A stretch of DNA of 64,000 nt. It comes from Amborella trichopoda (lineage: Eukaryota > Streptophyta > Magnoliopsida > Amborellales > Amborellaceae). A program made the translations under genes and the position numbers. Shown here one piece after another: positions 1 through 11,473 of this stretch. Below the pieces are notes generated by a model. The model was not told the DNA's origin, searched no databases, and worked only from the letters and a program-made list of their open reading frames with translations. The stretch's first letter is position 1, and each line of letters starts with the position of its first letter. Location: NCBI RefSeq assembly GCF_000471905.2, contig NW_006495273.1, positions 9,023,194-9,087,193 on the forward strand. Direction: 5' to 3'.

Positions 1-557
1 TTATCCAAAAAGAGCTTAAAGATCCGATTCATCAAATCCATAAATGTAGCCGGTGCATTGGTTAATCCAAAAGGCATGACTAAAAATTCATAATGGCCAT
101 ACCTTGTTCTGAAAGCTGTCTTGGGAACATCTTCACTTTTAATCTTAAGCTGATGGTATCCAGATCTAAGATCAATTTTTTAAAACACTTGTGATCCTTG
201 TAATTGATCAAATAAATCATCAATTCTAGGTAATGGATACTTATTTTTCATTGTCACCTGGTTCAACTATCTATAATCAATACACAATCTCATAGTCCCA
301 TCTTTCTTTTTGACAAACAATACTGGAGCACCCCAAGGTGACACACTAGGCCTGATAAAACCTTTATCTAATAATTCTTCCAATTGTTGTTTCAGTTCTT
401 TAAGTTCTGCAGGTGCCATTCTGTAAGGTGCCTTAAAAATTGGTGCTACCCTTGGCAATAATTCAATGGAGAATTCAATTTCCCTGTCAGGCGGTAATCC
501 TGGCAATTCTTCTAGAAAAACGTCAGGAAATTCTCGGATAACCAGAGTAGTATCCAA
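1..557 (-). pseudogene. Gypsy reverse transcriptase, N-terminal part
   Basis: The ORF at 557-267 carries [20 protein letters not shown], then [14 protein letters not shown], then [20 protein letters not shown], the classical start of gypsy RT. Past a stop codon the same frame continues to the window edge with [23 protein letters not shown] and [12 protein letters not shown]. At least two in-frame stops interrupt it. Confidence 0.85.
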
Positions 558-646
558 ATTTATCTCTTCCTTCCTATCTTCTTTGATATAGGCAAGATAG
601 CCTTGATACCCTTTTCGAAGGAGGCGATTAGCTCGAATACAAGAGA

Positions 647-1240
647 TTAAATATGATGGGGAGTCTTCTTTGACACCATTGAAGTAAAATAGTGGTTGAT
701 TCGGAATATTAAAGGTAACAATTTCTTATAACAATCAATACTTGCATGGTATGCAGAAAGCCAATCAATGCCTAAGATTACATCAAAATCTTGAATTTTC
801 AGGAGTATTAAATCAACCAGCAGTTCCTTTTCTTCTATCTTTATTACACATGATTTGTACACTATATTGGTGTTAATTGAATTTCCCATCGGTGTGGCTA
901 CCTCTAGAATGTATTATAATTGTTCTGGTTCTACCTTTAAGTGGCATGCAAAGTGTTGTGACACAAATGAATGAGTAGATCCAGGATCAATCAAAACATG
1001 AGCTACTTTTTGAAAGATAGTAAGAGTACCTTGGATCACTGATTTTGAGGCCTGAGCGTCTTGCTCGGTAATCGCAAATACTCTTCCCTTCATCTGAAGC
1101 TTTGGAGCTATCTCTCCCTGCTTTGGAAGCTGTTGCGTCTGTAAGCTAGGACATTGTCTAATCTGGTGTCCCAATTTTCCACATTTAAAACAGGCTCCAG
1201 TATTCCAATAACAAGGGCTTGATCCATGGTTTTCCCACAT
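647..1240 (-). pseudogene. Gypsy zinc knuckle and aspartic protease
   Basis: On the minus strand from 1240: CFKCGKLGHQIRQCP is a CCHC zinc knuckle, followed by HVLIDPGSTHSFVSQ, the retroviral-type protease active site (D-P-G-S form, common in this element group). After a further break, DVILGIDWLSAYHASIDC is the conserved end of the protease region. The reading frame is interrupted between these segments. Confidence 0.8.
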
Positions 1241-2061
1241 TTTCTACATGGTTCTATTGGGCTTTGAAATGGCGAGGGCCTTGGCTTCTTGTTTGGCCTT
1301 TCAAACTGTTGTCGATTAGATGATGTAGGTCTAACATGACTTTTCGGATTTTTCGTCTTTTGGTAATTTTCAAAATCTTTTTCGACAATTTGGGCTCGAT
1401 CCACTATTTCAGCATAAGTTCTTAATTTCAAGACTGATATTCTGCTTCTAATAGCTGGCCTGAGACCCCTTTCAAATTTCTTCACCTTTCTTGCCTCATT
1501 GTTAATAATATGTGGTGCAAACCTGGCCAATTCAGTAAACTTGGCCTCATACTGTATTACTGTCCTATTTTCTTGGATTAATTCTAGAAATTCCATTTCT
1601 TTTTTGTCTCGAATAAAATATGGGAAATACTTTTTATTAAATGCCTCTAGAAATACTTCCCAAGTCAAGGGTTTATTTTCTTTGACCAATACTCCTTTTG
1701 CCATTCGCCACCAGTGTTGCGCCTCACCTTCTAACATAAAGACTGCCAAGGCCACTTTCCTATTATCAGGACATTCCATTACCTCGAATATTTTCTCCAA
1801 TTGCATAATCCATCCCTCGGCTTCTAGTGGGTTTACAGCACCCTTAAAAGAAGGTAGGTTCAATTTCTTAAATTGTTCGATATTACTCCCACCATTTGCT
1901 GTAACTGACTGCCTGGGTGGATTATTGTTTTCCATCTGATGTTGCATTAGAGTAACCATATTTTTCAAGGCTTTGTGAATTCCTTCCATATTAGCCTCAG
2001 CTATTCTGGATCTTGACTTTGTCCCGGTCTGTACACACAATAAATGTGATTTTAAGTACAT
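1111..2061 (-). pseudogene. Gypsy gag
   Basis: A 317-codon ORF with the retrotransposon gag core: WIMQLEKIFEVMECP, then FMLEGEAQHWWRMAK, then TWEVFLEAFNKKYFP and FTELARFAPHI. Near its end CRKCGKTMDQ shows a frameshift inside the zinc knuckle; the correct frame continues in the neighbouring ORF. The protein is the nucleocapsid precursor of the element. Confidence 0.8.
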
Positions 2062-2100
2062 TCTTTTTAAATTTCTATTCCTAAGAATCTTAAACTTATT

Positions 2101-2112
2101 GTTCTGATACCA
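2101..2112 (-). other. Primer binding site, tRNA-Met type
   Basis: Minus strand TGGTATCAGAAC, one mismatch from TGGTATCAGAGC, the complement of the initiator tRNA-Met 3' end. It fixes the orientation of the element and places the inner edge of its 5' LTR at about 2113. Confidence 0.7.
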
Positions 2113-2544
2113 TAATTATCACACCCCAAGAAATTACAATACAGATATTCTTGAGATGTGACAGTCCAAAACATATATACATCTCTTGATAGAACAAATT
2201 TACAGTGGCGAGGTCTTACAAAGTAACAAAAGAAAGCTAGCACAACAACAATATCTTCTAAGGTTGATCTTGACTAGCACTTAAAATGAATCCATAGTTA
2301 TCCTGAAAAAAATGTTTACCATAGTTTGATGAGTTTGGCTATTCAGTAAGTGATCATCATAATCCTAAAAATAATCATCGATGAAAGATATAAACAAACT
2401 TTCAAAATGGAAGTCAATAAAAAATAATGCGAGTACTAGCATTTATAGATAACAATTTCACCTTCAGAAATGCACAATTACACACAATTCAAATGATTGA
2501 AATGCATATAACACTTTAACGGTAGTGCATAATTCAAAGGATTT

Positions 2545-2800
2545 CACAAAATACCCTACTGGCGTCCCAAGTAGGTCACCTATATACCCCATCAGCGTCC
2601 TGATGGGTCCACTTAATCCCTATTAACGTCCCAGATAGGTCCACTTAATCCCTGCAGGTCCACTTATACCTCACCGGCGTACCGGATGAGTCCACTTAAT
2701 CCCTACTGGTGTCCCAGATAGATCCACTTATACCTTATCGGCGAACCGGATGAGTCCACTTATACCTCACCGGCGAACCGGATGAGTCCACTTGTATACT
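2545..2800. repeat. Minisatellite inside the gypsy LTR
   Basis: Seven or so imperfect units of about 32-36 bp, each with a short dyad (for example CACCGGCGAACCGGATG) followed by AGTCCACTTA. The dyads differ between units but remain self-complementary. Confidence 0.7.
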
Positions 2801-3979
2801 TAAAGTATTTCTAAATCTCTTTAAACATTCGAAAGCAGCAATATCATGTACTTAATATATCACTAAAATCATTAATATGAATTTCACTGAAACCATTAAT
2901 AACAGTCACTTTCAATAACATTTTAAAAATACCAATCAAATATTTGGGCTCAAATTTAGAAAGGTAGCAGTTCGTAAAGATATTCTAGCATAATTGCCAA
3001 TCTAATATGTATAGAAAAACTCTTATAGAAATTCAAGAATACGGAATTATCACAATTTATGGGATGTTAATTTGCAAATAAACATTTCACAACAATGCTA
3101 TAATCAAATGCAAAAATATCAATTTTCAGATAATAAGGCAGTCATTTGCACATGAAATTTACAAGGTCTAAATATTTAAAAACAGTAAAAAGAAATCTCA
3201 CAATTTTATTAAAAGCAGAAATATCACATTTATTTCTAATAATTTGATAGTATCTAAAATTTTCTAACAATAGAAAAGAAAAATAAATAAATTTATTTTT
3301 CTAAGAATTTACAGCATTTAAAATTTCTAACATAGATAAAATATCGCAATTTTTATTAAAAAGATTATTTTTCAAGATAATGAAGTCATGTGCGCATAAA
3401 ATTTATCGCGCCTAAAATTCATGATAATAAGCAAAAATAATTATTTCATTTTATTTTTAAAAAGAATGGATTATTTTTTGAGACAATGAGGTCACTTACA
3501 CACAAAACTTATAAAATAAAGATCCTAGATGGAAATATCACTATTTATTAAAAACAGACTATTTTTCAGGAAGACGATATCACTTACACACAAATATTTG
3601 AGAGGGAGCTTCCGATAAAAAATTCGGTTCGAGAGAGGAGTTCACTGTGTTTCGACCAGAAAGAGAGATCTCAAAATTTTTTAGGGTGGGAGTGCTCACC
3701 TCCCCTATTTAAATTCTTATAACGTATTATTATATTATTTTATTAGGCTCTACCTCATACCTGAGGTGTCGCGTTAAAAGTCCGTTTTTAACATATGAAA
3801 ACCACGTCCACTAAAGGACGTGGCAAGCAGCAAGCAAGAGTTTAAACCAAGTAAAAACTTTTGAAAATAGTGATGGTCCTTAAGGACCATCATGCTCAAA
3901 CAGACCATCGCCTATTTAAAAGTACTTTTCTCTTTTTTTTTCTTTTTTTTTTTTTTTTGAAATGTTAGGATTGTTACAA

Positions 3980-4334
3980 GTTTGTATAGAGCCGAGGCTC
4001 TAAACAATCAAGGTAAACCGCACCTTCAAATAGTATCGAGAAATGTAGTTTCAATACTGGAAATCTTTGGGATAGCGTTAAAATAAATTTTCATCTTTAA
4101 TTATAAAAATCTAAAGCTTCAAAAATAGTGTAGATTGAGCAGATCTATGAAAACTTGAAAATTGACTATCCAAAAATACATTACAAGATGCACTATTTCC
4201 AAAACTTGAAATCTATTTTTTTCTCATTTCCAAGCATCTTATTTGAGGATATTTGAGCATCAAAACAACCTCTTCTAGTGAAATTTTTGAGGTGGGCTCT
4301 AATTTGATTGTTTAGAGCCTCGCTCTATGCAAAC
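3980..4334. mobile_element. MITE with TIR GTTTGTATAGAGCC, copy 1
   Basis: Ends are inverted repeats of about 30 bp (GTTTGTATAGAGCCGAGG.. and its complement ..TTTAGAGCCTCGCTCTATGCAAAC), 355 bp apart. It abuts the outer end of the gypsy LTR. No clear target duplication is seen. The same family recurs inverted at 57947-58318. Confidence 0.65.
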
Positions 4335-4489
4335 ATTTTTATAGCCATAGTAGGAATGGGGGTGGGACACATGTGGCTAGGGGCGGGCGCGGATGCCATA
4401 ACAGAACATCCCACCCTCCATTCTCGATGTTAACACAGAAAAAAGTAAAACAATAAAATTAAAGGTGGGATTTATATAAGGAGTCTATC

Positions 4490-4785
4490 TTATACTATAC
4501 AAGAAAGACAGAATTCTAAATTTTGCTTGTAATTATGAAATTAAAATTCTAAAAAATATGCAGATCGAGCAAATCTATAAACACTTCAACTTCTCGAAAA
4601 TAAATGGTCCAGATAACTTGTTACAGCATACACTATTTTTACAGCTTGAAATTCTTTTTTTCTTTACTTCCATACATTTCTGAGTCGAGATGATCACTTG
4701 GAAGGTTTTCGAACTTCAAAATGCTCTTTTCTACTTGATTTTTTAGATGCACCTTACCTTTGTTTCAACAACCTCATACAAACTT
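4490..4785. mobile_element. Diverged partial copy of the GTTTGTATAGAGCC MITE
   Basis: The internal sequence (gcagatcgagcaaatctat.., acactatttttacagcttg.., then tcaaaatgctcttttctac) aligns along its length with 4130-4310, but the terminal repeats are eroded. Similarity judged by eye. Confidence 0.4.
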
Positions 4786-4789
4786 TTCC

Positions 4790-5728
4790 CCAAAATAAAA
4801 GCATGGCGAGCATTTTGTGTGCAGGTGATTTCACTAGAGTGTATTTGAGTTCAGCCTCATTGCATTTGAGTGTACTTGAGTTTAGCTTCATCACAAACAT
4901 ATCTCAAATTTGCTATATAAAGAGTAATCAGTCTTAAACTACTGAAAAGCCTAAGGATATATGATCCAAACAAGTTGTGAAAATCAGTATAGGATCAAAC
5001 ATTGTGATATATTTGTATTAATTTCTCATCTTTTATAAAGTGCCCACCACTTTTGCCAGCGGTTAAGAAATTTTGGCTTAGAACAACTTCATAAATTCTT
5101 CAACGATATATGTTTTAAGCATTTTGATCTATATGATCCAAATTGGATCAATTACAAAGCTTATTGCCTAATGGAATTTTGATTTAAACATTTTTCGCGT
5201 TTAGATTGCGACTAAGGATCTTAGGTCCATTCGGGTTAAAGTTTGACCTTATATGAAAAAAAAACTTAATTGATATATAATTTTGAACTATGGAGCTTTC
5301 TTATTTTTCTTTTTCTTTTTTAAAAGGTAATTTTGGATTGTGGATCTTATACAAGATTTTTTCGACCATTCATTTTAAGTTTTCAAAAATTATCATATTT
5401 GCATTTTTTTTTTCTTTTTTTTTTGGAGCTCCACATTCATGGATTTGAGGCAACCATGAAATTGAAGAGACTTGGGATGTGTTTTCGGGTTGTAAAACCT
5501 TAAAAACGAGGTCGGATGCATGATTGTCAACTTCCCCAAAACTTTTCCTTTCTGGATTCCCGATTTCCTGCGTTTTAACCAAAGTAAAACAAAAAGCAAC
5601 ATAAAATTCAAACGAATTACTAGTCATTATATTTTAAATTTCACTTTTCTCGACTTCCAAGTTTATAGTTTCCCTCATTTCCATAGAGGCGAGTGATCTC
5701 CAAACCATGGTTAGCAAGTTAATTAAAA
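4790..5728. other. No recognisable feature
   Basis: AT-rich sequence without a supported gene. The ORFs on the minus strand around 5370-5627 are low-complexity Lys/Met-rich and resemble no family. Confidence 0.4.
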
Positions 5729-5736
5729 CACGATTT

Positions 5737-6159
5737 TAATGTCCGAGAACCGGGCTGGTTTAGTTGGAAGAGGCCACCATGGTGGTCAACCGTCTTGATC
5801 ACCCTAACTTAAAACAAATTTCAAAAAAAAAAAATTTATTTGTAATAAATTTTTTTAATATTTTCTATTGTTTTAGAAAAGATTGGGAAGCATTTGGGCC
5901 ACAAATACTTGTTTTTACTTTTTTTTCCATTTTTTAATTATTTTTAAAATACTCCTGGATACAAATTGTTTTTTCAAAATTCATTTTATCACAACTCTTT
6001 TAATCTCATTTGGGTGTATTTTGTTTAATTATACTTTAAATATATATTTCATATTTTTGGGATTTTTTGATATATTTTTTTTAGATTTTTTTATCTCCTT
6101 TTAGCCTGGTCAGGACCTGCCCTGATAGGCTGATTACACATTCATCCAATCGAACACTG
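5737..6159. mobile_element. hAT-like MITE with AACCGG-type ends
   Basis: 8-bp target duplication CACGATTT at 5729-5736 and 6160-6167. Termini TAATGTCCGA and (reverse) CAGTGTTCGA match at 8 of 10 positions. GC-rich ends with GGTC/GACC words flank an AT-rich core that is also found in 8744-9195. Confidence 0.7.
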
Positions 6160-6244
6160 CACGATTTTTAAAAATCTTTGATTTTTTTGAAATTCCATAA
6201 AATTTCAGGTTTTTTAAATATTTTTTAAAAAATCACTTTTTTAT

Positions 6245-6750
6245 AATCATTATCATCATCATTGTTAGAGCTTTTTCTACTATAATTAGGGTCGAGTACA
6301 TGAATCTTGGTCTGCTATTATGCTATATTAAAGGGCCATACCCTCAATCAGTTCATTAGTCCCTATATCTTTTTTCACTATTTTTAAGCATATCTTTTTG
6401 AGCCTACTGCCCCTTGTTTTTTTTTAACCTTCCACTTAAACTAACTTGCACCTCATAACAAGTGGTGTACTGGGTTTGCGCAACACGTGGTCTGCCTACC
6501 TAAATCTACTTTCTCTCAATTCATCACCTATTGGTGCCACACCTAAATTCTCCCGAGTATATTTGTTTCGAATTCTATCCCTTTTTGTTTTGCTACACAT
6601 CTATCTTAACCTCCACATCTCAGCTACACACATTTTGTAGGTACGCTATTTCTTAACCACCGACATTTCACCTAATAAAGCAAAAGCTAGTCTCATAGTT
6701 GTTTTATAGAATTTACCCTTCAGCTTCATTAATATGTGAAGATCACATAA
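6245..6750 (-). mobile_element. RTE-type LINE, 3' end remnant
   Basis: Minus-strand 3' end with a GATGATGAT tail at about 6250-6262. The sequence 6440-6740 aligns with 63265-63560, which encodes the same non-LTR pol C-terminus. Frames are destroyed. Confidence 0.6.
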
Positions 6751-7495
6751 AACTACGGTTTATATTTTACTAAAATGATATAAACATGCACTTTATTTTT
6801 CTTACAAAATACTTTCTAAAAGAAATTTCTTGCATGTTTTAATATCCTCATTTTTTTTTAACTTTCTTGAAAATTTCATACTCTTAGTTTTGAATCTTCG
6901 AGTTTTAATTCAACAAAAACTTTCCGAGTAACCTATCCTCGCACTCACATTTTCTCATTATTTTTCTTAAAAAAGACTTTCTAAAAGAAACTTCTTGCAT
7001 GTTTTAATATCCTCATTTTTTTTTATCTTTTTTGAAAGTTCCATACTCTTAGTTGTGGAATCTTTGAGTTTTGGCTTTGAGGTGAGCTTATTAAAATGAA
7101 ATTAGTCAAGAATTTTAATTCAACAAAAACTTTCATAAAAGAATTAGACCAACATATTCCGAGAATAACGTATCCTCGCACTCACATTCCCTCCCCCCAT
7201 CCACCCCAATAAAATAAATAAATAAATAAATAAAAGGAAAGAAGAACTTAGAATAGTTATTAATGTATTTGAAGAAAAAAAAATGCTATTCCAAATTATC
7301 TATTTTCCAATACAATTGTAGGAAGTATAAACCAATTATATTTTTTTTCTCCTTAGCCATGGACATCATTGTGTAGTGGCGGACCAAACCACCATACCCA
7401 TATTTTCTTTTAAAAGATTAAAGATATTATTATAAAAAGAAAATGGATTTTTTCTAAAACAAAAAAGTGATATCTATAAAAGAGAGTCAATAAAG
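6750..7495. other. AT-rich spacer with a short direct repeat
   Basis: A block around 6800-6960 (tttctaaaagaaatttcttgc, then the tail of the block) recurs at 6965-7190, and an (AAAT)n microsatellite sits at about 7209-7233. No gene seen. Confidence 0.4.
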
Positions 7496-7837
7496 ACATA
7501 TTATTCATCATTTTGAGGGTCACCTTTTGGGGGTTATGGGAAATGATCTTCAAAATTGAGATGGGCTTCCAAGATAGAGATATGCCCTCCAAGAGGAGGT
7601 ATTCCCATGGGATTTTGGGTCAATTAAGCTTTCAAGGTGGCCTTTTCGACAGCAATATAGCGGTGGGAAATATGTTGATCGGCAATGTTTCTCGGTCGAG
7701 AGAACGGGGTTTAGAAAGAAAGATTGAGAAGGGTTTTTTATCGATTTTAGAGAGGTATATCTCTTGTAACCCAAAACTGTAATCTTCATTGCGATAGTGG
7801 ATTTCTAGTTGCCGAGGCCATAGATGTAGCCCTACGG
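7495..7837 (+). mobile_element. Ty1/copia LTR-like fragment
   Basis: The stretch ending tatctcttgtaacccaaaac, gatagtggatttctagttgc and cgaggccatagatgtagccc resembles the U5 end of plant copia LTRs. No coding internal region follows; instead the sequence runs straight into an inverted repeat. The left boundary is uncertain. Confidence 0.45.
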
Positions 7838-8226
7838 GTAACATAAGGCGTACCTGTGCCAACCGATATAAACAAACCATATAAGAATTGAACCTTATCC
7901 TAATTTCCACTACCTGAATCTAGTTGTGAGTGAATCTCTCAACTTGATGTAGGATCCTTGAGAACTCCTAACTTGCGGAACGTGGAATTTTTTGCACTCG
8001 ATTTATAATTGTATTCATCTATTTTGCATTTAGCCAAACATATACACGATTTTAGGTGGGATCCCAATATTTAAGATTCCAAATTCGCTAAGCTAGGAGT
8101 TCCTAAGGATCCTACATCAAGTAGAGAGATTCATTCACAACTAGATTCAGGTAGTGGAAATTAGGATAAGGTTCAATTCTTATATGGTTTGTTTATATCG
8201 GTTGGCACAAGTACGTCTTATGTTAC
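7838..8226. repeat. 141-bp near-perfect inverted repeat with 107-bp loop
   Basis: Arm 7838-7978 is the reverse complement of 8086-8226 with only a few mismatches by eye, separated by 7979-8085. A transcript would fold into a long hairpin. The arms continue the LTR-like sequence on the left, so this looks like an inverted duplication of an LTR/leader segment. Confidence 0.85.
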
Positions 8227-8487
8227 TTTCTCTTTGTATAAATAAGTTTAATTAATTTTATTTCATTTTTTTTAGTTTTTTTTTTTTTGTATTTCTTTAG
8301 GAGGGGGGGACAACTCAACAATTTGGATGGACCACTATTTCATATATTTGGCTTTTTTTGGATTTTTGTCAATTATAATCCTATATTAGCTTTCATTTTT
8401 CATGTTATTTACTAATTTAATTTTTGTACTTTCATTCCATTACTTCATTGTATATTTTGTGTCATGATGGATATGGAAGCATACATA

Positions 8488-8720
8488 TAAGGTTGGCAAT
8501 GGGTGGGGTGGCCTAGCATGGTCCTAATAGTAGGACCTAGGGCACCAAATGTGGGTTGAGGGGGCATGATAGGCCTGCCAGGGCCAAGCGGCATGTAGTT
8601 TATTAGGTGCCCCCCACCTCTCTCCTTTTTTTTTCTGCTTTTTCATATTTAATAGGCGATCTTATAGGGGCCAGGTATGGGCTTGGGCCAAGGCCAGCCT
8701 ACCCCAGGCCCAACATTCCT
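8488..8720. mobile_element. MITE of the GGCAATGGG (hAT-like) type
   Basis: The left end TAAGGTTGGCAATGGG and the right end, read in reverse, TAGGAATGTTGGGCC are similar. The interior is rich in GGCC/GGGCCAGG words. Flanks CATACATA and CGTACGTG differ only by G/A at CpG-type positions and could be a decayed 8-bp target duplication. Confidence 0.45.
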
Positions 8721-8743
8721 ACGTACGTGCTGTCAGGCTAAAT

Positions 8744-9195
8744 TAGTGTTTGCAAAATCGGTTGGGTCGACCTGGATTCGGCCAGGTTACCTAGAACCAG
8801 GCTGATTAAGCTAAGAGAACTTAAAAAAAAAATTCAAGAAATTATAAAAAATCCAAAAAAGATAAATTTTGTTGTAATAGGTTTTTAATGCTTTCTATTG
8901 TTTTGGAAAATATTGGGAAGTAATTGGTCATAAATACTTATTTTTATCATTTTTTTTAGATTATTTCTAAAATGCCCCTAAGCACAAATTGATTTTTCAA
9001 AATCGTTTTTTCACTAATTTTTTTTATTTAATTTGGATATATTTTATTTAGTTATATTTTAAACATACTTTTCATATTTTTTGAAATTTTTTGAGATTTC
9101 CTTTAAAATTTTTTGACTCTTTTCAGCCTGTCTAGGACCTGCCTGGTTACAATTGCTTATCAAACCGGTTTTGGGTTACCCCCGGCCCATGGCTT
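8744..9195. mobile_element. hAT-like MITE, AACCGG-word type
   Basis: The left end TAGTGTTTGCAAAATCGG matches the start of the element at 21500. The core (ttttggaaaatattgggaag, taattggtcataaatactt) is shared with 5737-6159. The right end near 9195 is less clear; the flanks GGCTAAAT and GGCTTTAT differ at two positions. Confidence 0.5.
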
Positions 9196-9199
9196 TATT

Positions 9200-9600
9200 G
9201 AATCCTCACAGTAATGTAGATCGTATCTTTGTTTCATGACATTTATATGTAATTGATTTTTCATTTTATTTTAAGTCAAATCCAAAATATTCATGTTTCT
9301 TTAATGGAAAAATTATAAATGCACACCAAATTGACAAGTATTTGACATTTTACTATTTTTGTGACTATTCCTTGTGATCATGTGTATTATGACGAGTATT
9401 ATGAAATTTAATTAAAAAATAAATAAAATGTTATAAGTTCATTTTGATAAACTTCTCTTATTTAATTTTTGGCAATTCATAATTTTTTTGTGACTATTTG
9501 CCACTTTTGACCAAAATCAATTTATTAACAATTATTTGATTTGTCCAGATAATGTTGTCTCCGACTTGGTCAAATCTACCATTCTTCTTTCTTTTTTTTT
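9200..9600. other. No recognisable feature
   Basis: AT-rich sequence between a MITE and the CLB upstream region; no gene, repeat unit or terminal inverted repeat seen. Confidence 0.4.
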
Positions 9601-10458
9601 TGCTGCTAGTTTTTTTGTTTAACGCTTCTCTGATTTGCTTATGCATTGTTTTCCCGAATTGCTAAAAGAAAAAAAAAAAAAATCCTAATTAATAGCCACG
9701 TGGATCGTCCGTGTTTTTGAGTTGTCGGCAGCCGCTATTTCTAAAGGTAATTCAACGGCCACCTTTTCATTCAATTACCGTGTCATAACTTCGATGAATA
9801 ATGGAGGATAAAACGGACGAATTTAATACGAGGATAGAACGCGGGTCAAAGCCCGCACAGGTAGAAATACGGGCTTGGCAATAAATATATATTTTAATTA
9901 TAATTTTATTTTAATATTTTAAAAATAATTAATATTTAACATGGAAATCATGAATATGAAAAAAATATTAAAATTAAAAATAATATATTTAAAAAATATT
10001 TGAACCATTAATTACCATTGTTTTTAGATGGACCATCTATTTTCATCCATCTTTAAAATGGATGCTTTATACCTCTAAGCCGCATATGGTAGCAATGGGT
10101 CTAGCCCGCGTGACACAATTGGACCACTCTCACTTAAAAATATCCGAAAAGAACAAAAACCTTTATTTTTCTTTATATTTTTTGGGATAAGCCAAAAAGC
10201 CAAAAACAATAGGCCACGTCTCATTTCAACGTACTTGAATCAAAAGGTTCGCTTTCTTATTGATTATTGAAAAAATAATATCCCCCCATTTTCTGTTTTT
10301 TCATTTTGGGTTTTTACAAAATGCTTAATTAATCTGGCTATGAGGAGTCCGCCATTTCCGTTTTTAAACGTTGCAGTTGGGGATCCAGTCATTCTAAGGC
10401 CTTAGAGGAGGAGGAGTAGTAAGGGTTTCCTTTTCTTTTGAGTGGCTGATTTGCAGAG
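9600..10458 (+). promoter_or_regulatory. CLB upstream region with G-box-type elements
   Basis: A palindromic CACGTG G-box lies at 9697-9702 and an ACGT-core element GCCACGTC at 10213-10220. No convincing TATA box is seen close to the ATG. A purine-rich 5' leader (gaggaggagg) precedes the start. G-boxes are known bZIP/bHLH sites; actual use here is inference. Confidence 0.35.
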
Positions 10459-10563
10459 ATGGGGTTGATTTCTGGTCTGTTTTTGGGAATGGTGGCTGGA
10501 ATTGCTTTGATGGCGGGTTGGCAGCGTATGATGAGGTATCGAGGCACGAAGCGTGTGGCGAAG
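10459..10563 (+). CDS. CLB: CLB exon 1 (residues 1-35): membrane anchor
   Basis: Start codon to donor AAG|gtaagt. It encodes the N-terminal hydrophobic stretch [15 protein letters not shown] followed by a basic segment ([10 protein letters not shown]), the usual arrangement for an N-terminal ER anchor. Phase 0 exit into a 9,029-bp intron. Confidence 0.92.
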
Positions 10564-11435
10564 GTAAGTTTCGTTTCCAAAATTTTACCATTTTCTGTTG
10601 ATGTTCTTCAGTGGGAAGTGGAATTCAAGTGGAAATTTAGTAGTTGTTTTATGCGAGAAGAGATCTCTTGTGCTGTTCTGGTGGTTTTGTGCTTAAGAAC
10701 AAGTTTCCGGGTCGATTTGTTGACTTTGAAATCGCTGCACGGGATGATATCAAATGTTGTGCTTGTTACTCTGTTTATTTAGTTGAATTTTAACTTGATC
10801 ATCAGTTTGTCCATTGATCTAGTGGAATTCTTGAGGCATTTTATTTAGTAATTTAGTGAGTTGGTTTGCCTTTTTATGGATGCCATGTACTGATTTTGAT
10901 TTTACTGGGCGTTCCTTTAAACTTGGGTCTGTACTGTGCATTTTATGCGTTAATGCCACATCTCTATATAGTTAAAATCTGTAATGCACGTTTTTATGTT
11001 AAAGTTTACCTTATTGATGCTAATTGGGAGGATTGGAAATAACTTAGTGCCCTATTCCTCCTACAGAGAAGTCATGGATAGCTTTGCATAACATCAGTTG
11101 CAGGTGGATACCGTTCATCTAATCTTAAAAATGATAGTACCTGTCCATGTGCTTGAGTGATTGGGCGTTACGGAACTGTCTCATAAAAGTTAACTGTATC
11201 CTGCTTTTGGTATCATGGGGATATCATTTGGGATATTTGTTTTACTGTTTGGCCCCATTTGGGTCCTGGAATTTTCACAACCCATTTTTGTTTGGCACCA
11301 ACCATTTTTTTCTCACAAAACCCAGGCTTTGAGTGACCTGGTTTTGATTCATTTTTGAGATTTCAGAAACCCCTTTGCTAGTGGGTTTTCCAAAAACCCA
11401 AGTTTGATGGGCCCGGGTTTGTTCATTGGAAAATG

Positions 11436-11473
<38 letters not shown>

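Larger units (their letters stand above)
1..3978 (-). mobile_element. Ty3/gypsy LTR retrotransposon, 5' part, cut by window edge
   Basis: Read on the minus strand from right to left: a 5' LTR (about 2113-3978, starting TGTAACAATCC), a primer binding site, gag, zinc knuckle, aspartic protease and the start of reverse transcriptase. RNase H, integrase and the 3' LTR lie beyond position 1. Frames are broken by at least one frameshift between gag and the zinc knuckle and by stops in RT, so the copy is dead. Domain order RT before integrase is not visible, but the gag and protease types and the tRNA-Met site fit chromovirus-like gypsy elements. Confidence 0.85.

Noticed and set aside
1499-1939. 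Plus-strand ORF of 146 codons
   Set aside because: Antisense shadow of the gypsy gag ORF.
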